From: Clavelina lepadiformis
Lineage: Eukaryota; Chordata; Ascidiacea; Aplousobranchia; Clavelinidae
Reading direction: 5' to 3'
Assembly (NCBI RefSeq): GCF_947623445.1
Contig: NC_135243.1
Location: 5,458,501 to 5,522,500, forward strand
Length of the DNA stretch: 64,000 bases
Shown piece by piece: positions 1 through 11,135 of the stretch. The notes below the pieces were generated by a model. That model had not been told where the DNA came from and did not search any database. It was given only the letters and a program-made list of their open reading frames with translations. Numbering within the stretch: position 1 is the stretch's first letter; every line of letters starts with the position of its first letter. The position numbers and the translations under genes were made by a program.

Positions 1-686
1 ACGCAAATCAACCTAATTTAGGTAAATTAGGTTGTCATAGTGATATTTGGTTACAGATTTTTTCACTTGGCACGGAAACGGTTGAGATGTGGTTCCACTT
101 TCTGTAACTTATATGCAGGGGCATTGCTTATAACTACATTATCAGTCTACTTTACACGCTATACCTTATATGTTTAAAAAGGTGCCATTTTATCAGAAAA
201 CGTTTTCCGAACTTTCAAGAGCAACAGAACAAACGAGCGTTTTGATATTGATGAGCTTCTGGAACTAAATAATCGATTGCATAAAAAAGCAAAAACCCAT
301 ATAGGCTATAGCCTATCCCAATTTTTTTCTAATCTAAAACGCAAAGTAAACAATTAACAAACTTTTCTGCTACCGAAGGTAAAAAGAACTACTTCTGAAA
401 CCGAAAATGCATTTTTTCGCAAATTCCAACGTTGCGCTGTTCAAGATTGCTTTCGGTCTCTCAGCGCTAAATCGACACTTGAATAAACGGAAACCAGTTT
501 TTAAACGACTATCATTTTTTGAAGTGCTTAGCCGAACACATTGCATTAAGCAAGCGCAGGCAGTTTTTGAACCACAGTAAGCCTAACCATTTCACGTTGA
601 AATGGTAAGTCTAAAAATTTAGCCTTCACCAGTTAATAAACAGTACGTGCCAGTGCACATGAAAAATCAGTGTCTACTACCTAAGT
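1..686. other. Intergenic DNA, no gene seen
   Basis: No convincing coding exon or RNA gene. AT-rich single-copy-looking sequence that ends at the target duplication of the first hAT-like element. A small inverted repeat (about 590-607) is the only local structure noticed. Confidence 0.5.
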
Positions 687-989
687 CAGTGGTTCCCAAA
701 CTTTTTCAGCTTGTGGTACACTAGAAAAATTATAAAACGCTCGCGGCACACTTACAAGAAAAGAAAAGTTGCTTTAAAAAAAATTTTTTCACGTGTTAAT
801 GCGATGGATGTGCTTATTGGATGGACATGTACTTATTTATCAGCTATTGAAGCAGTTAGAGCGCTTTTAAGTCGCATATGCTTGTCTGCATGCCGTTTGT
901 TAAATATTTATACAATTCTTTTCCAAAATTCCAAAAAGATTCGCGGCACACCTGAGAATCTGTGGCGGCACACAGTTTGGGAATCACTG
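687..989. mobile_element. hAT-like MITE, 303 bp
   Basis: The ends are CAGTGGTTCCCAAACTTTTT on the left and, on the right, the inverted form ending GGGAATCACTG. The 8-bp flanks are acctaagt (679-686) and acctaaat (990-997), a 7/8 match typical of hAT target duplication. The interior repeats a GCGGCACAC motif. No transposase is encoded, so this is a non-autonomous copy. The ORF that covers it is not a gene. Confidence 0.8.
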
Positions 990-997
990 ACCTAAAT

Positions 998-1757
998 AGT
1001 CTTTAGCAATAAGCAACTAATTTTCACAGTTAGATAATATACAACAGAATTACAGAACGCAACTCGGGCCAACAAGAGTGACTATTTCAGGGGTAACCAG
1101 AAAGTGTAGAAACTGTAAAGTTCGAAAATTGCGCTTTTGCAGACCGTTTATCGCTTCCGCAACTACGGCATTATAGAAGTTCAGCTTACATGCTTAGCCG
1201 AAAATCCGCCTTCTGAAGTTGCACCATCGGTCTCTAAAAATTTGCGTAAGTTCGGCTTTGGCTGTAGAGTACTGTAACTACAGACCTAACTATTGTTTGT
1301 GCAAAGTAACAATTATTGCCCTGTTTGGGAGAGAAAATTAGATTTGGAACAACTTACGAAGAACGCGTTGCTGAATGGCGTTTGTTAGTTGCGGTTGGAG
1401 TTATATAATTAATTGTTACATGATAAATTAGAGTTCGATTGAGTATGTTATAACTTTCAAGTTTGGTCATAACATTTCAGCAAAGAGCGTATAAAATCTA
1501 AAATGTGTATGGAATTTTCGCTTAACAACCAAGTTTGTGTTCAGTTGACGACTTCTCGTTCAGGATATGGCCTACCTACTCTGCTTGTCAATACTATCGT
1601 TGTTTTCACTGTATTTTGTTTGAATAAAGTCAGCTTGATTTGCAGTGCACAAGCTACCGTAATGCCAACATTTCCAAAGTTATGTGAAAGTTGGATTATT
1701 TTGCAACGAAACTATAGTTTTGATACAGAGTTTGTTTTTACCAAACTAGTTCCTGCT
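998..1757. other. Intergenic DNA, no gene seen
   Basis: No domain-bearing reading frame, RNA gene or clear repeat recognised. Short ORFs here look like chance. Confidence 0.45.
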
Positions 1758-1765
1758 GGCATGTC

Positions 1766-1940
1766 CAGGTTTTTTTTTTAAGGTTTGGTTTGGGTGACCA
1801 CTAAGTAGTTTTAAGAGACCGCAAGTGTTTCATTTTAATATCAAAAAATAGCCTGTAGTTGCAAGTCCAAATTTTGGGAAACCGCTGGAGAAATTTGGGG
1901 GACCGTTTCGGTCCCCCAAAACACCTTAAAAAAAACACTG
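1766..1940. mobile_element. Short hAT-like MITE, 175 bp
   Basis: Terminal inverted repeats CAGGTTTTTTTTTAAGG and (inverted) CAGTGTTTTTTTTAAGG, with a perfect 8-bp target duplication ggcatgtc at 1758-1765 and 1941-1948. The interior has paired GGGGGACC / GGTCCCCC segments. Non-coding. Confidence 0.8.
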
Positions 1941-2253
1941 GGCATGTCCATTCCATTCTGCAATATTAAGCCTGTTTGGAAAATATATTTTCACACAGTA
2001 TAGTAAAAACGCATTCGGTATATAAGGACTACTTACTTCCTACTGTCACAAAGTTGCCTTCAAAATTTTGTTTTACCAGCATATTGGGTGGAGGAAATGT
2101 CTGCAACGCACAATTGAAACGCAATTTCCATAAATGACAATATTCTACTGAACACTATCCCAAAAACTAAATCTCATGCAAAACTCCCGAATTTATGCAA
2201 AGCGTTGGAAGTATGTTTGTGGTGCATAAATGTAGTTTCTAATTATATTATCA

Positions 2254-2639
2254 TTCACCCGATTCGTCTGCTTTCCGCCCATTGAAATGGGTGAAAATGC
2301 GGTAATATTATTTTGCCATTCGAATGGCAGGAAGTATGCCTTTCTTACCCTAGAGTAAGATATATGCATTTGGAATGGGGAGATGTTTACTTCGGCAGAA
2401 ATATGGTTTGTAGGAAACCCCATTGCTGAAAGCAGGTCCATTTTAATGGGCGGAAAAAATAGACGAATGGGGTTCACAAACCATACTTGTGCCGAAGTAA
2501 AATTCTCCCCATTCCAAAGGCATATATCTTACTCTAGGAGTCTAGGGAAAGAAAGGCATACCTTCAACCATTGGAATGGGAAAAAATTCCCGTACTGTGG
2601 ACCATTTGAATGGTCGGAAAGTAAACGAATGGGGTGCAC
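2254..2639. mobile_element. Foldback-type MITE with long inverted arms
   Basis: About 385 bp in which the left half is the diverged reverse complement of the right half. Paired blocks include CTTTCCGCCCATTGAAATGG on the left with the inverse of CCATTTGAATGGTCGGAAAG on the right, the GTATGCCTTTC/GAAAGGCATAC pair, and the AGTAAGATATATGC/GCATATATCTTACT pair. The two overlapping ORFs on opposite strands are by-products of the symmetry. Exact ends and target duplication were not fixed. Confidence 0.7.
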
Positions 2640-2644
2640 CATTC

Positions 2645-3710
2645 TGGATTGACGTAATGTGGACTAATGACGTAATAGACCTGGATTTTGTAATTGGGAA
2701 AAGAGGTGGCTCCAGTAAAACGATGCTTTGCTGACGGCCATCATTTTTTTCTTCGTACCCTCACAGTTAACAGCGAAAAGATGACAAGACAAGGAAGTAC
2801 TTCTATGCCGTATTACAGTACACACATTTTCCGTGAAACTATTATACCTCCGTAAACAAAGTCGGTCGCAATGCGGCTTATTGCTTACCGGTCAGCTTTT
2901 ACTACTACAAAGAAGAGGAATAAAAAAGGTTTTTTTTGCGGACGAAATTGTTTTATATAGGTTTAGCTTTCTCGAATAGCAAAATAGTTGGAGCAAAACA
3001 CTTCAGTTTAAAAACTTAATGCAATTTGAATGCGATACAATGTTGTCGTTTTCGAAACCTCATTCGCTCCTACTGTAGCCAAACCTTATTGCAGCAGTTA
3101 TGGCTTACTGTTAACTCGAACTACGAAGTAACATGTTATAAGCCCTATTCATCATCTGTCATTCATCGACGGCAAGTTAAATGTGTATCCGCATTCAAAA
3201 CCAAGAAAAGTTCACGCCACCACAACATAGTCGACATTTGCATCTGTAGTTCAAGCAATCGCTATGAGTCACACAGCTTATTCAACTGCGTGATGTCTGG
3301 ATATAATACACGTCTATAACCATTCAAATCGTACCTTAAGTACTAAAGCGGATGCAAAAAAGTCTTCAGTCAAGCCAGCCCTTTCCTGAGTGCAGCACAT
3401 TAGTTTATGAGAAGATCGTGCCACAATGCGGTGCTGAAAAATACTAGCTACTTAGCCGAAAGCGACAAGTTCGAGTGATGAAAACTAATAATTAATCGAC
3501 TGCCGTTGTAGCCAAATGATCTTCACGTTCGTTTATTTTTTAAATGAACCCACAATAGCAACATTATGCTGCCAACTAGGACTTGCAGAGCAAAGGTTAA
3601 TCAAGTTTTTGTTAATTTGTACGAACTAAGAAAGTTATACCAGATGTCTCGTATTTAGATTCTTAACTAATGAATTTTTCATAAACGTGATTAAAGGTGA
3701 CTCACATTTT
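2645..3710. other. Intergenic DNA, no gene seen
   Basis: No exon, RNA gene or recognisable repeat was found. A 97-codon ORF near 3026 shows no family resemblance. Confidence 0.4.
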
Positions 3711-3711
3711 A

Positions 3712-3970
3712 CAGTAAGTATAGGTCATGCAGCCCGTTGTTAAAGATAGACGGTCTGGTTTGGATAGGAAATGGGCATACAAAAATTGATTTAAGAACGG
3801 TAGTTTCTGTAATTAAGGTAAAATTGAAGTTACATTTAGATTATATAGAAGGAAGATTAAGGTTAGGCTAACGTTAAGATATTTAAGCTGAGAATTTGTT
3901 AACAAGGAACTGTGGAATCTTTGAGCGAACAATATTTTTCTGTTGAACTGGTGACAGTCTTGATGACCAG
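3712..3970 (+). repeat. Dispersed repeat family, copy 1
   Basis: Shares an ordered set of blocks with 8600-8820 and 10190-10395: an AAAA-TGATTTAA block, a gttacatttagatt-type block, an aagttag/ttaagatattta block, then an aatctttgagc - gaacagtgacagtctt tail. Its 5' start, aagtataggtcatgcagccc, recurs inverted near 14580. Diverged and non-coding. Class unknown (SINE-like or MITE-like). Confidence 0.5.
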
Positions 3971-5150
3971 ACCACACTGTTTTAACTTCTGTTTGTTGCG
4001 TCATACAAAAACGCTGCGACATTTTCTTCTAACAAAATATACAGCTGTGTATCTCACATGGTTGAAACATTTTTCAACTTTATTGAAACTTCCTATTGTC
4101 CGTATGAATAGAGGAATGTTTGTCGTGTTTTGATTTCATGGTTTTAGAATTACATTTGCCATACCGCTACTGTTTACCGAGTGGTGTCGTTTACAAGGGC
4201 GAGTAATACGAGTAGCAATAGCTGAATTAGGTCTTTTTCAATTTTGTTCGGTCATGCCTATTCATGCGTGACTTTAGTAGTATCGTGTTGGGAATAGCGG
4301 AGAAAAGAAAAGTATGACATGTAGCATTCTTGAGCGCAAACGTAAACATTTCAGCGTAGTTGCCTTGCCGCCTCTGACATGAAGGGTTTGAAATATCGGC
4401 GAGATTTCAATCTTTTATGTTTGGTTTAGAATAAAGTTTAACTGGAATTGTAAAGATCAGCTGCAGTGCAACACCTTAGTAGCACTTACTTCCAACTGAT
4501 AGACAGACAGTGTTGGAAATTTATTATAATTACTAGTTACCTTGCCAAACAGCTGTTATATAGAACTACATGGCAATGTTTGTTTCTGTCGGCGGCTAGA
4601 AATCTTGCTGTAGAATCTAATTGAGTAAGCTCTAGGTAGATGTTAATGTTTGTAAGCATATAACTGAAGTTGATATAGATTTATAATAGTTATAATGCAA
4701 TGTAGCTTGCTACTGACATTGCGATAACGTTGGACTGAAAACAAGTCTTCGTATTTTTACCTGTGAAATATGAATCGGGAATAGACTTAAACTGTGTTTT
4801 GCATGAGCAAGCATAGTTTTAACGCCGGTATGCGGAAGTACGCACCACAGCAGTGTGGGTACAGTACGCTCTTTATTGCACTTGGTAAATCAATTCGTAC
4901 ACAATGGCGCATGTCATACTTGATGCTAGACACGAGTGCGTAAAACCAAAACAAACTCATATTCCATATCATACGGTTTGCAGTCTGTACCTTCAGGCAG
5001 CATGAAATGGTAAGTCTCTGTGTGTTAGGTAGAAGCCGTACTAAGTATATGTATAATTAATTATCCTTAAGTGGGCGAAAAACGAACGCTAGTAACAAAG
5101 GCAAGCCTGAAAAGCGCAGTAGTCTATGACTTTCTCGGAATTATTCAGAA
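3971..5150. other. Intergenic DNA, no gene seen
   Basis: No supported exon or repeat. ORFs in this stretch have no protein-like features. Confidence 0.4.
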
Positions 5151-5153
5151 TTT

Positions 5154-5227
5154 GTCCATTTCACTGGCTAGCCGCTTACTGAAGTAGCCTTACCAAATTA
5201 GGTAAGGCTACAGCTGGTGAAATGGAC
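5154..5227. repeat. Compact 74-nt hairpin
   Basis: The ends GTCCATTTCAC and GGTGAAATGGAC pair, and the inner arms GTAGCCTTACC and GGTAAGGCTAC pair around a 6-nt loop, with an asymmetric bulge between. Either a tiny foldback element or a transcribed hairpin. No host gene surrounds it. Confidence 0.6.
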
Positions 5228-6183
5228 TTAAGACCTTTGAAGAATTTTTCTAGGTGTTTGGCTAGGCTAGGGTAACAGCGTTTTCTTCAAGATAGTAAAA
5301 ACAGATGGCGCCTGAAAGGTCGACAGAGTTTTCTTTATTAACGCACTGGCTTTGGCAAGTTTTGAAATTGTTTCGTCGGCGGTAGTACGTAAACCGCGAA
5401 TCAATCATTTTACTTATCTGGCTATTTATCATAGGGGCACTTTGAAGCTTCACTTCAATTTTGTTGATACAACTGGACCTCAAAGTCTACTTCGAAGCTG
5501 TCTTATTATTTTTGGTGAAAATTGAGCCTTTCCTTATTCATTTCTGTAAAATTTTAACAAACTTAATTGGTCAGACAGCAGAGTTTATGTGCTAGTGTCA
5601 CGGTATGTTGCTATTTTTGTTACAGAAAGTGTCTATACAGATGCAATAATAATATATAATTGTGTGTAAAAAAAGCTTATTTGAACAATTCGGTGAAAGT
5701 AAATCACCACAAAGATTGCTAAATACGATTTAACGTTCTGCTTGTGTTGCTGTATATCACACAGTGCTATGGTGTCTGCAAATAACACACGATGCATGAC
5801 GGAGTCGCCTGTCACCGTGACAAGACAGCATGCTAACAGGCGTACTGACGCACATTAGACGAATAAAAAAAGAAACGGTGACCTGATGTAGAAGAGTATA
5901 TGATGGTGTCATAAAGCTTTGAAATCAATTATGTGCAAAGATGTTCGCTCATTTCCTGCTACGCAAATGCTGCTGAGTCGATAAATGCCTGAATTATTAA
6001 TACACGCTTGGTTACAACACGGTCCGCAGTGAGTATTTAACAACAACAATCGCAGACGTATGTTTAATGTCCTCAACTACTGTTAGAAAAGACAAACGTT
6101 GAAAATGACAATAGAAAGAGAGTGAGACGGACGTTCCGGTTTACAATATATCTCAAATAAAACTTCTTGTGTTTCCTCACACA
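5228..6183. other. Upstream region of the IPPK gene
   Basis: No coding exon was seen. The end of this stretch (gtttcctcacacag, ending at 6184) is a good 3' splice site, so the promoter and a 5' UTR exon of the downstream IPPK gene may lie here, but no TATA box or transcription start can be fixed. Confidence 0.4.
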
Positions 6184-6250
6184 GGTCCAGTACAAAGCTA
6201 CTTATAGGAGAAACAGTAGTCAAGGTGACTTATAATTAAAGGTTGTCTCC

Positions 6251-7768
6251 ATGGCTGACGAATGGACATACAGAGAAGAAGGAAATAACAACGTCGTGTT
6301 CACAAGCATCAACAATCGAAGCATACTTCGACTGCCCAAGGTCCCCAAGGTGAAAAAATCCAAGGAAGACCGTCATGTTTATGCTGGGCATGACGCCATC
6401 AATCAAGAGATTGAATTTTTGGAGAATGTTGTTTATAAGATACTTAGCGGACTACGACTAACTTACAGAGCGGAGCGAATGGCAATCACAAAAGACTTCA
6501 TTCGCAAGTTGTCCACTGATATGAACAAACGACGCTCGTTGCAAAACAATGGAATGGACTTAGACGACACCGTAACGTACGCGTTAAAAATGCCGAATTT
6601 TTGCAATGCTGTAGTGCCACACCCAGTAGTGCACCACTCTACTTACGGTACAGTCTTGCCTGCCGATCATCACGTAGCGGACAAACCAATAATTAGTATC
6701 GAATTACGGCCTAAGACATGTTATTTCCCTGTGTTCGACGAACCGCCTTGCGAGCAGCTTAAAGACAGGTGTTTCTTTTGCTTAGTGCAGATGTACAAGG
6801 AACTAAAGCACCCGGGAACGAAACACACCCGCTACTGTCCGTGCGATCTGTATTCAGGCAACCTAAGGAGAATGAAAGTAGCTCTACTGGAACTAATAGC
6901 TTGTCCACAACGATATCTGTCCGCACGCATCAACGACACGGTCGTCTACTCGCAAGGAATCTTAAATAAAAAAATCCCCTGCAATGCAAATGGTATGAGG
7001 CAGAAGCTAGCGACTGACATATTCGAAGAAGTTATTTCGCCAGTTTATGGTAATACAGACGGAAACGGTCTTGATGTATTTTTGGATGCAATTTGCAAGA
7101 GTTTATTATCCCCTATAGCAACGTCTGGGGGGGAAAGTTCCGTCGGTCACTGGCGTAAAAACAACAGCCAGAAAAGACGTTGCGTAGGCGCACACTACGA
7201 AGTTACGGATTCCACGTATAGAGATGACGATGTGGAAGAAATACAGAACAGCTCTGATACCAACATACTGAGCTTTCTCGACTCGATCAGTTCGATGAAG
7301 GAAATACCAGTTGCGCTTGTTGAATCGATGCACCAGAAAATTACTGACCACGCAATTCTGCATCCATGTAATCGTCAAAACGTGTCGCTCTCATCGCCCT
7401 ATAATACCAAGGAATGGTTACGAGCGACAGGTTTCGATTCTTTTTCAAACGGCTTTTGCTCATTTGACGGCGTAGGTATAGACCACGAAAAATTTGCTGA
7501 TATTCTACGCAAGTACATAGTTGCTCGTGGTTTTAACTGTTGTTCGATTATAATAACACTACAGAAGGCTAACTTAAGTTCCAGTTCTGACGAGCCGCTA
7601 GATGGCAGCACTATCCGTCTGACTGATAGTGTTGGCAACGTTTATCACTCAACTCTTTCGATTCTTGATCTTTATAAAGATCCGGCAAATCAAATTCAAA
7701 AGTACTGTAAACGTGAACGAGACGTGCTTTATTTTCTGAACAATCACTTTTCCAACTTGAAAACTTGA
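6251..7768 (+). CDS. IPPK: Inositol-pentakisphosphate 2-kinase (IPPK)
   Basis: Predicted to phosphorylate inositol pentakisphosphate at the 2-position to make InsP6. The 505-aa frame matches IPPK along its length. EWTYREEGN (residues 4-12) is the nucleotide-binding start, like EWGYHGEGN in human. SIELRPK (149-155) matches the EIKPK motif with Lys changed to Arg. RYCPCDLYSGNLRRM (194-208) matches the RYCPLDLYSGNKQRM block. A C-terminal CSIIITL and SILDLYKDP match the human CSIMIAL and SVLDLDLKP. Human IPPK is about 490 aa, so this is full length. The ATG sits in tctccATGG with a likely 5' UTR splice acceptor ending at 6184. The whole coding region is one exon, unlike all intron-rich neighbours, so it may be an old retrocopy. 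A poly(A) signal AATAAA lies at 7912-7917. Confidence 0.9.
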   Translation: MADEWTYREEGNNNVVFTSINNRSILRLPKVPKVKKSKEDRHVYAGHDAINQEIEFLENVVYKILSGLRLTYRAERMAITKDFIRKLSTDMNKRRSLQNNGMDLDDTVTYALKMPNFCNAVVPHPVVHHSTYGTVLPADHHVADKPIISIELRPKTCYFPVFDEPPCEQLKDRCFFCLVQMYKELKHPGTKHTRYCPCDLYSGNLRRMKVALLELIACPQRYLSARINDTVVYSQGILNKKIPCNANGMRQKLATDIFEEVISPVYGNTDGNGLDVFLDAICKSLLSPIATSGGESSVGHWRKNNSQKRRCVGAHYEVTDSTYRDDDVEEIQNSSDTNILSFLDSISSMKEIPVALVESMHQKITDHAILHPCNRQNVSLSSPYNTKEWLRATGFDSFSNGFCSFDGVGIDHEKFADILRKYIVARGFNCCSIIITLQKANLSSSSDEPLDGSTIRLTDSVGNVYHSTLSILDLYKDPANQIQKYCKRERDVLYFLNNHFSNLKT

Positions 7769-7911
7769 CTCCAGACTCGAACAATAACTAACTATTATTA
7801 TAGCATTTAGTGAACTTGATTCTGACATTCTTTTTACGTTTCACGCTATGCAAATCTTTTAGACGTCATTTTGCATTTATTTGTTTGTTTTAAGGCAGTG
7901 CAATAAATTAT

Positions 7912-7917
7912 TATGTA
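7912..7917 (+). terminator. Poly(A) signal of IPPK
   Basis: Canonical AATAAA about 145 bases after the IPPK stop codon. A second AATAAA lies shortly after at about 7926. Confidence 0.6.
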
Positions 7918-7929
7918 GCTATATTAATA

Positions 7930-8599
7930 AAAAAATGTTTTAACCCGTTGTATAATCTTGCCTGCGTGTGTGTTTGTATAGGCTAGTCTTTTTTTAATGT
8001 TCGATTTGTACTATATGATCACATATCTACTATTAGCATTTCGTTTTATTTCTAAGCATCTATTGTGACTCTGTTTATCACATTACTGATTGATCACATT
8101 TTTTGCAAAAAGTTTTTGTCAAAGAAGTGTTCCTGACATAATAAATAAGTTATATTACAATAAAAACGTGTTGCTGTTGGTGAAGACATGTAAAAAAGCA
8201 AAGTTGCACTAATTTTTGCTAATCCAAACCAATCGGTTATATGTGCACTGTGTAGTCACTTCCACAAAAACAATGCAAGAACTAGCCTCAGAACATTGCG
8301 AATTCAAAGGTCAAACACGCTCAAGGTGGCTATTTAACCGATGGTAACCTATTCAAACGCGGTCAATTGACGCACAAAGAAAAACAGTTCATCGTTTTGA
8401 ACGCGTAAGGCAAGCACTGTTATTTCAAGCGAAATTAAAATGTTCAGGTTTAGTCGAACATAGTGATCTATGAGCTCATACAGCATGCAAAACCTGTCTA
8501 AATGAATTGCCTACGATTTATACAGTTCGGATCAACAACGTTCAGCTGAAAGCTTTCATGTTGCTAACTTCACATTAAACGTTGAAAGTAAGCATTTCG
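7930..8599. other. Intergenic DNA, no gene seen
   Basis: AT-rich sequence after the IPPK poly(A) signal. No exon or repeat supported. Confidence 0.4.
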
Positions 8600-8820
8600 T
8601 CATACAGTCCATAGTTAGAGATAGGCAGTTAGGTTAGAAGAACGACCCTAGGAAAAGCTGATTTCAGCTATTCAGGGTTTAATGAAAGTTAGATTTAGAT
8701 TAAAAAGTAAATTTAGGTTAGCCTACTATGTCGAAATATTTAAATTAGGTTAAGAAACTGTAAAAAGTAGCTTTGAACGTATACGTTTTTACCTGATGAT
8801 ACACAGTGGCGTTGAAGATT
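8600..8820 (+). repeat. Dispersed repeat family, copy 2
   Basis: Contains gttagatttagatt, aaatttaggttagcct, cgaaatatttaaattaggtt and aaaagtagctttgaacg in the same order as copies 1 and 3, on the same strand. Ends are not sharply defined. Confidence 0.5.
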
Positions 8821-10185
8821 TAGCAACGTAGGCTAATGTGCTATACTGAATCAGCATGCAATTTGCACTCATGCGTGTTTGTCTAGAGTCGAACAATTAC
8901 AGGCTTGTTAGATGATTCAATATTTCCAAGAGTAAAGGGTGTTTGGATGCTTGGAAGTCCTATCCAGGAAGCACAAAATTTATCATAATTTCGCCAGAAG
9001 TAACGGCAGTAGTTTAGCTTTCTATAGGCTAGATAGTAGCTAAGAAACAGTGCCACGTCTGGTTAAGTTTTCTTTGCATTTGCATTGTCACTTATTCAAG
9101 TAGGCCTATATACGGTAGGTGTGCGTTGCTGAAGGCAAGTACATATCAATCAATCATTTTATTTTTTGTTAAAACCGCAGTGGACACGACAAATCAAGCC
9201 AATTGTTACTAACACGCACTAACCAACAGGAAAAAGTGACAAAGACGAAAAGGCTTAAAACGTGCTCAAGAGAAATAAAGTTAATATTTGCTGGTTATAA
9301 CTAGCACGGTCACCGAACCTATAATTAGTTTAATCCATAAAACATAAGTTGAAAAAGCGAAAATTAAGCAAACGAGCAGGTGGTGTGTTCAAGCAACTGA
9401 TGAATGAAAATTGTTTCAATGCAGTACATCAGTGTATGGGATAAAAGGTCTATTACGGCAAAAATGTGTACCAGAGAGAGGACTGCTGAATTTTGTAACT
9501 TCCTGCTAGAAGTGCTGTGATAGCTTTAGGGCGCAGATATTGTCATTCAATCAGCAGCGGATTGAGAGCACATAAGAACGAGACAAACGCAAACAGTGTC
9601 GTAATCGAGCAAACGCCACTAGCAATGAACCATAGCAGCTTGCGGAGTGCGCGCACTTGGCTATGCAACATACGCATATGGAAGAAATTTGCTCTGCGAA
9701 ATGCCAGCAATAGCAATGCTTCTTATACCGGATATGTCTGCGTTCTTTTCTGTTACCGGATTTTAATTTCTGCTTTTGCTTGTGCAACCGGGTTTTCAAA
9801 CGAACTACAATGCCGTAAATGTTTTCAATTAGTTACTTGAGTGCAAGCGCGTTTGGTGCATTCAGTTGAGTAAGTATTTGGGAGCTAGGTAAAAAAAATC
9901 CGTTTTCAGGTAACGTATTGTGAAGTGTATTTCTTTTGTTAGGTTTCGTGAAGTGATATAAATAGTAGCGTTGTAATCACAAAAAGTACGGCAATGACGG
10001 GAACTTTATGATAGCAATAACTGCAGATTTTATTTGCGTTAGGTTTATTCTTTTGTTAAATAGGGCCACACTTAGTTTGCTATAAATTTCTTGTCAACGC
10101 TTTTTGTTTGCATTCGACGAAGCACTTTATCATTGGCTTTAACAATTGTAACAAGTTTGTTCGTGACTACTCAGCAATTTTTTAG
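8821..10185. other. Intergenic DNA, no gene seen
   Basis: Includes two overlapping opposite-strand ORFs near 9517-9840 without domain or splice support. They are judged chance ORFs. Confidence 0.4.
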
Positions 10186-10189
10186 CTGT

Positions 10190-10395
10190 TCGACCATTTC
10201 ACCCTAAATAGGCCACCGTAAGAATGGGTTTACAAAAAGTCGATTTAACTTGTTAAGGTTTTAATTAGAGTTAGATTTAGGTGATGTTTAGATTACTATA
10301 TGCTATGGAGTTTAAGTTAGATTAACAAAACACCATGAAAAGTAGCTTTGAATTAAGATTTTTTCCAGCAAAACAGTGACAGCCTTTTTTAATTT
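10190..10395 (+). repeat. Dispersed repeat family, copy 3
   Basis: Contains gagttagatttaggtg, tggagtttaagttagatt and gaaaagtagctttgaatt, then aaaacagtgacagcctt, which aligns with the 3' ends of copies 1 and 2. Non-coding. Confidence 0.5.
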
Positions 10396-11040
10396 TCAAT
10401 GTTGGTAAATGCAGTTACTAAGGTCAATGAAATTACCTATACTTCACCGTTTCACTTGTTCGATCAAATGCAATGGCTCAAGTTTGTTTTAAAGAAGCAT
10501 GCCGCCCGTTTTTGAGTTTAACGTAGATTGCTATATCGTAGTAATACCTCAGATATTCCAGCTGCCATGCAGTTGAAAAGTTTTGGTAGCCTATTCACTC
10601 TTAAAAGTGTTTTAGTCAAAAATGGCTGCCTTTTTATGCTGCTACTTCTTGCAAGAAATAGTCATTGACAACAATCGTGACGTAATCATCTTAGCAATAT
10701 GTTTCCGGGAAAAACAGCAACGACGGATGATTGTAAAGTTCCGCCAGTAAAGTGGTAGAATGTAGACACAGACATCTTTTGCAGTAGACGCAAACACATT
10801 ACGCTGTCATTGCGAAATGTCATGTATAAGGGTAAATGCGGCCGACTGCTGGGCATTTCCAATGTCAGAGATCAATTATATCGTTTCAATCGCACGTTTT
10901 CGATATAGCTTGTTACTTGGGTAGGAAAGTGACGTGTGCTTCTAGCTTAGGAGGTATTCATCCTTAGCATAGAATAGGATTTTAGGATCACGTTAAAATG
11001 GCCCAATCTCACGTCTAACCGTGCCTAGCTTGGCACATTA
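10396..11040. other. Intergenic DNA upstream of the SLC35G-like gene
   Basis: No coding exon recognised. Probably holds the promoter of the transporter gene that follows. Confidence 0.4.
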
Positions 11041-11049
11041 CAGTGTTCA

Positions 11050-11058
11050 TATGGTAAG
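11050..11058 (+). promoter_or_regulatory. Likely 5' UTR splice donor with upstream ATG
   Basis: ATG is directly followed by a strong donor, gtaagtgg (starting 11053). Joining to the acceptor ttttcacag just before the transporter start (exon begins at 11124) would create a three-codon upstream ORF (ATG-ATT-ATC-TGA) that ends 3 bases before the main ATG. Such a minimal uORF could damp translation. Inferred from splice signals only. Confidence 0.4.
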
Positions 11059-11135
11059 TGGATTTGTATTGTATTTGTGTTTTTATTTATCGGCTGAAGT
11101 TTGTATGTTTTGTATTTTCACAGATTATCTGAACC

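Noticed and set aside
2193-2652. Two overlapping ORFs on opposite strands
   Set aside because: They lie in the two arms of the foldback element and mirror each other.
9517-9840. 107-codon ORF with an opposite-strand partner
   Set aside because: No domain, no splice context. Likely chance.
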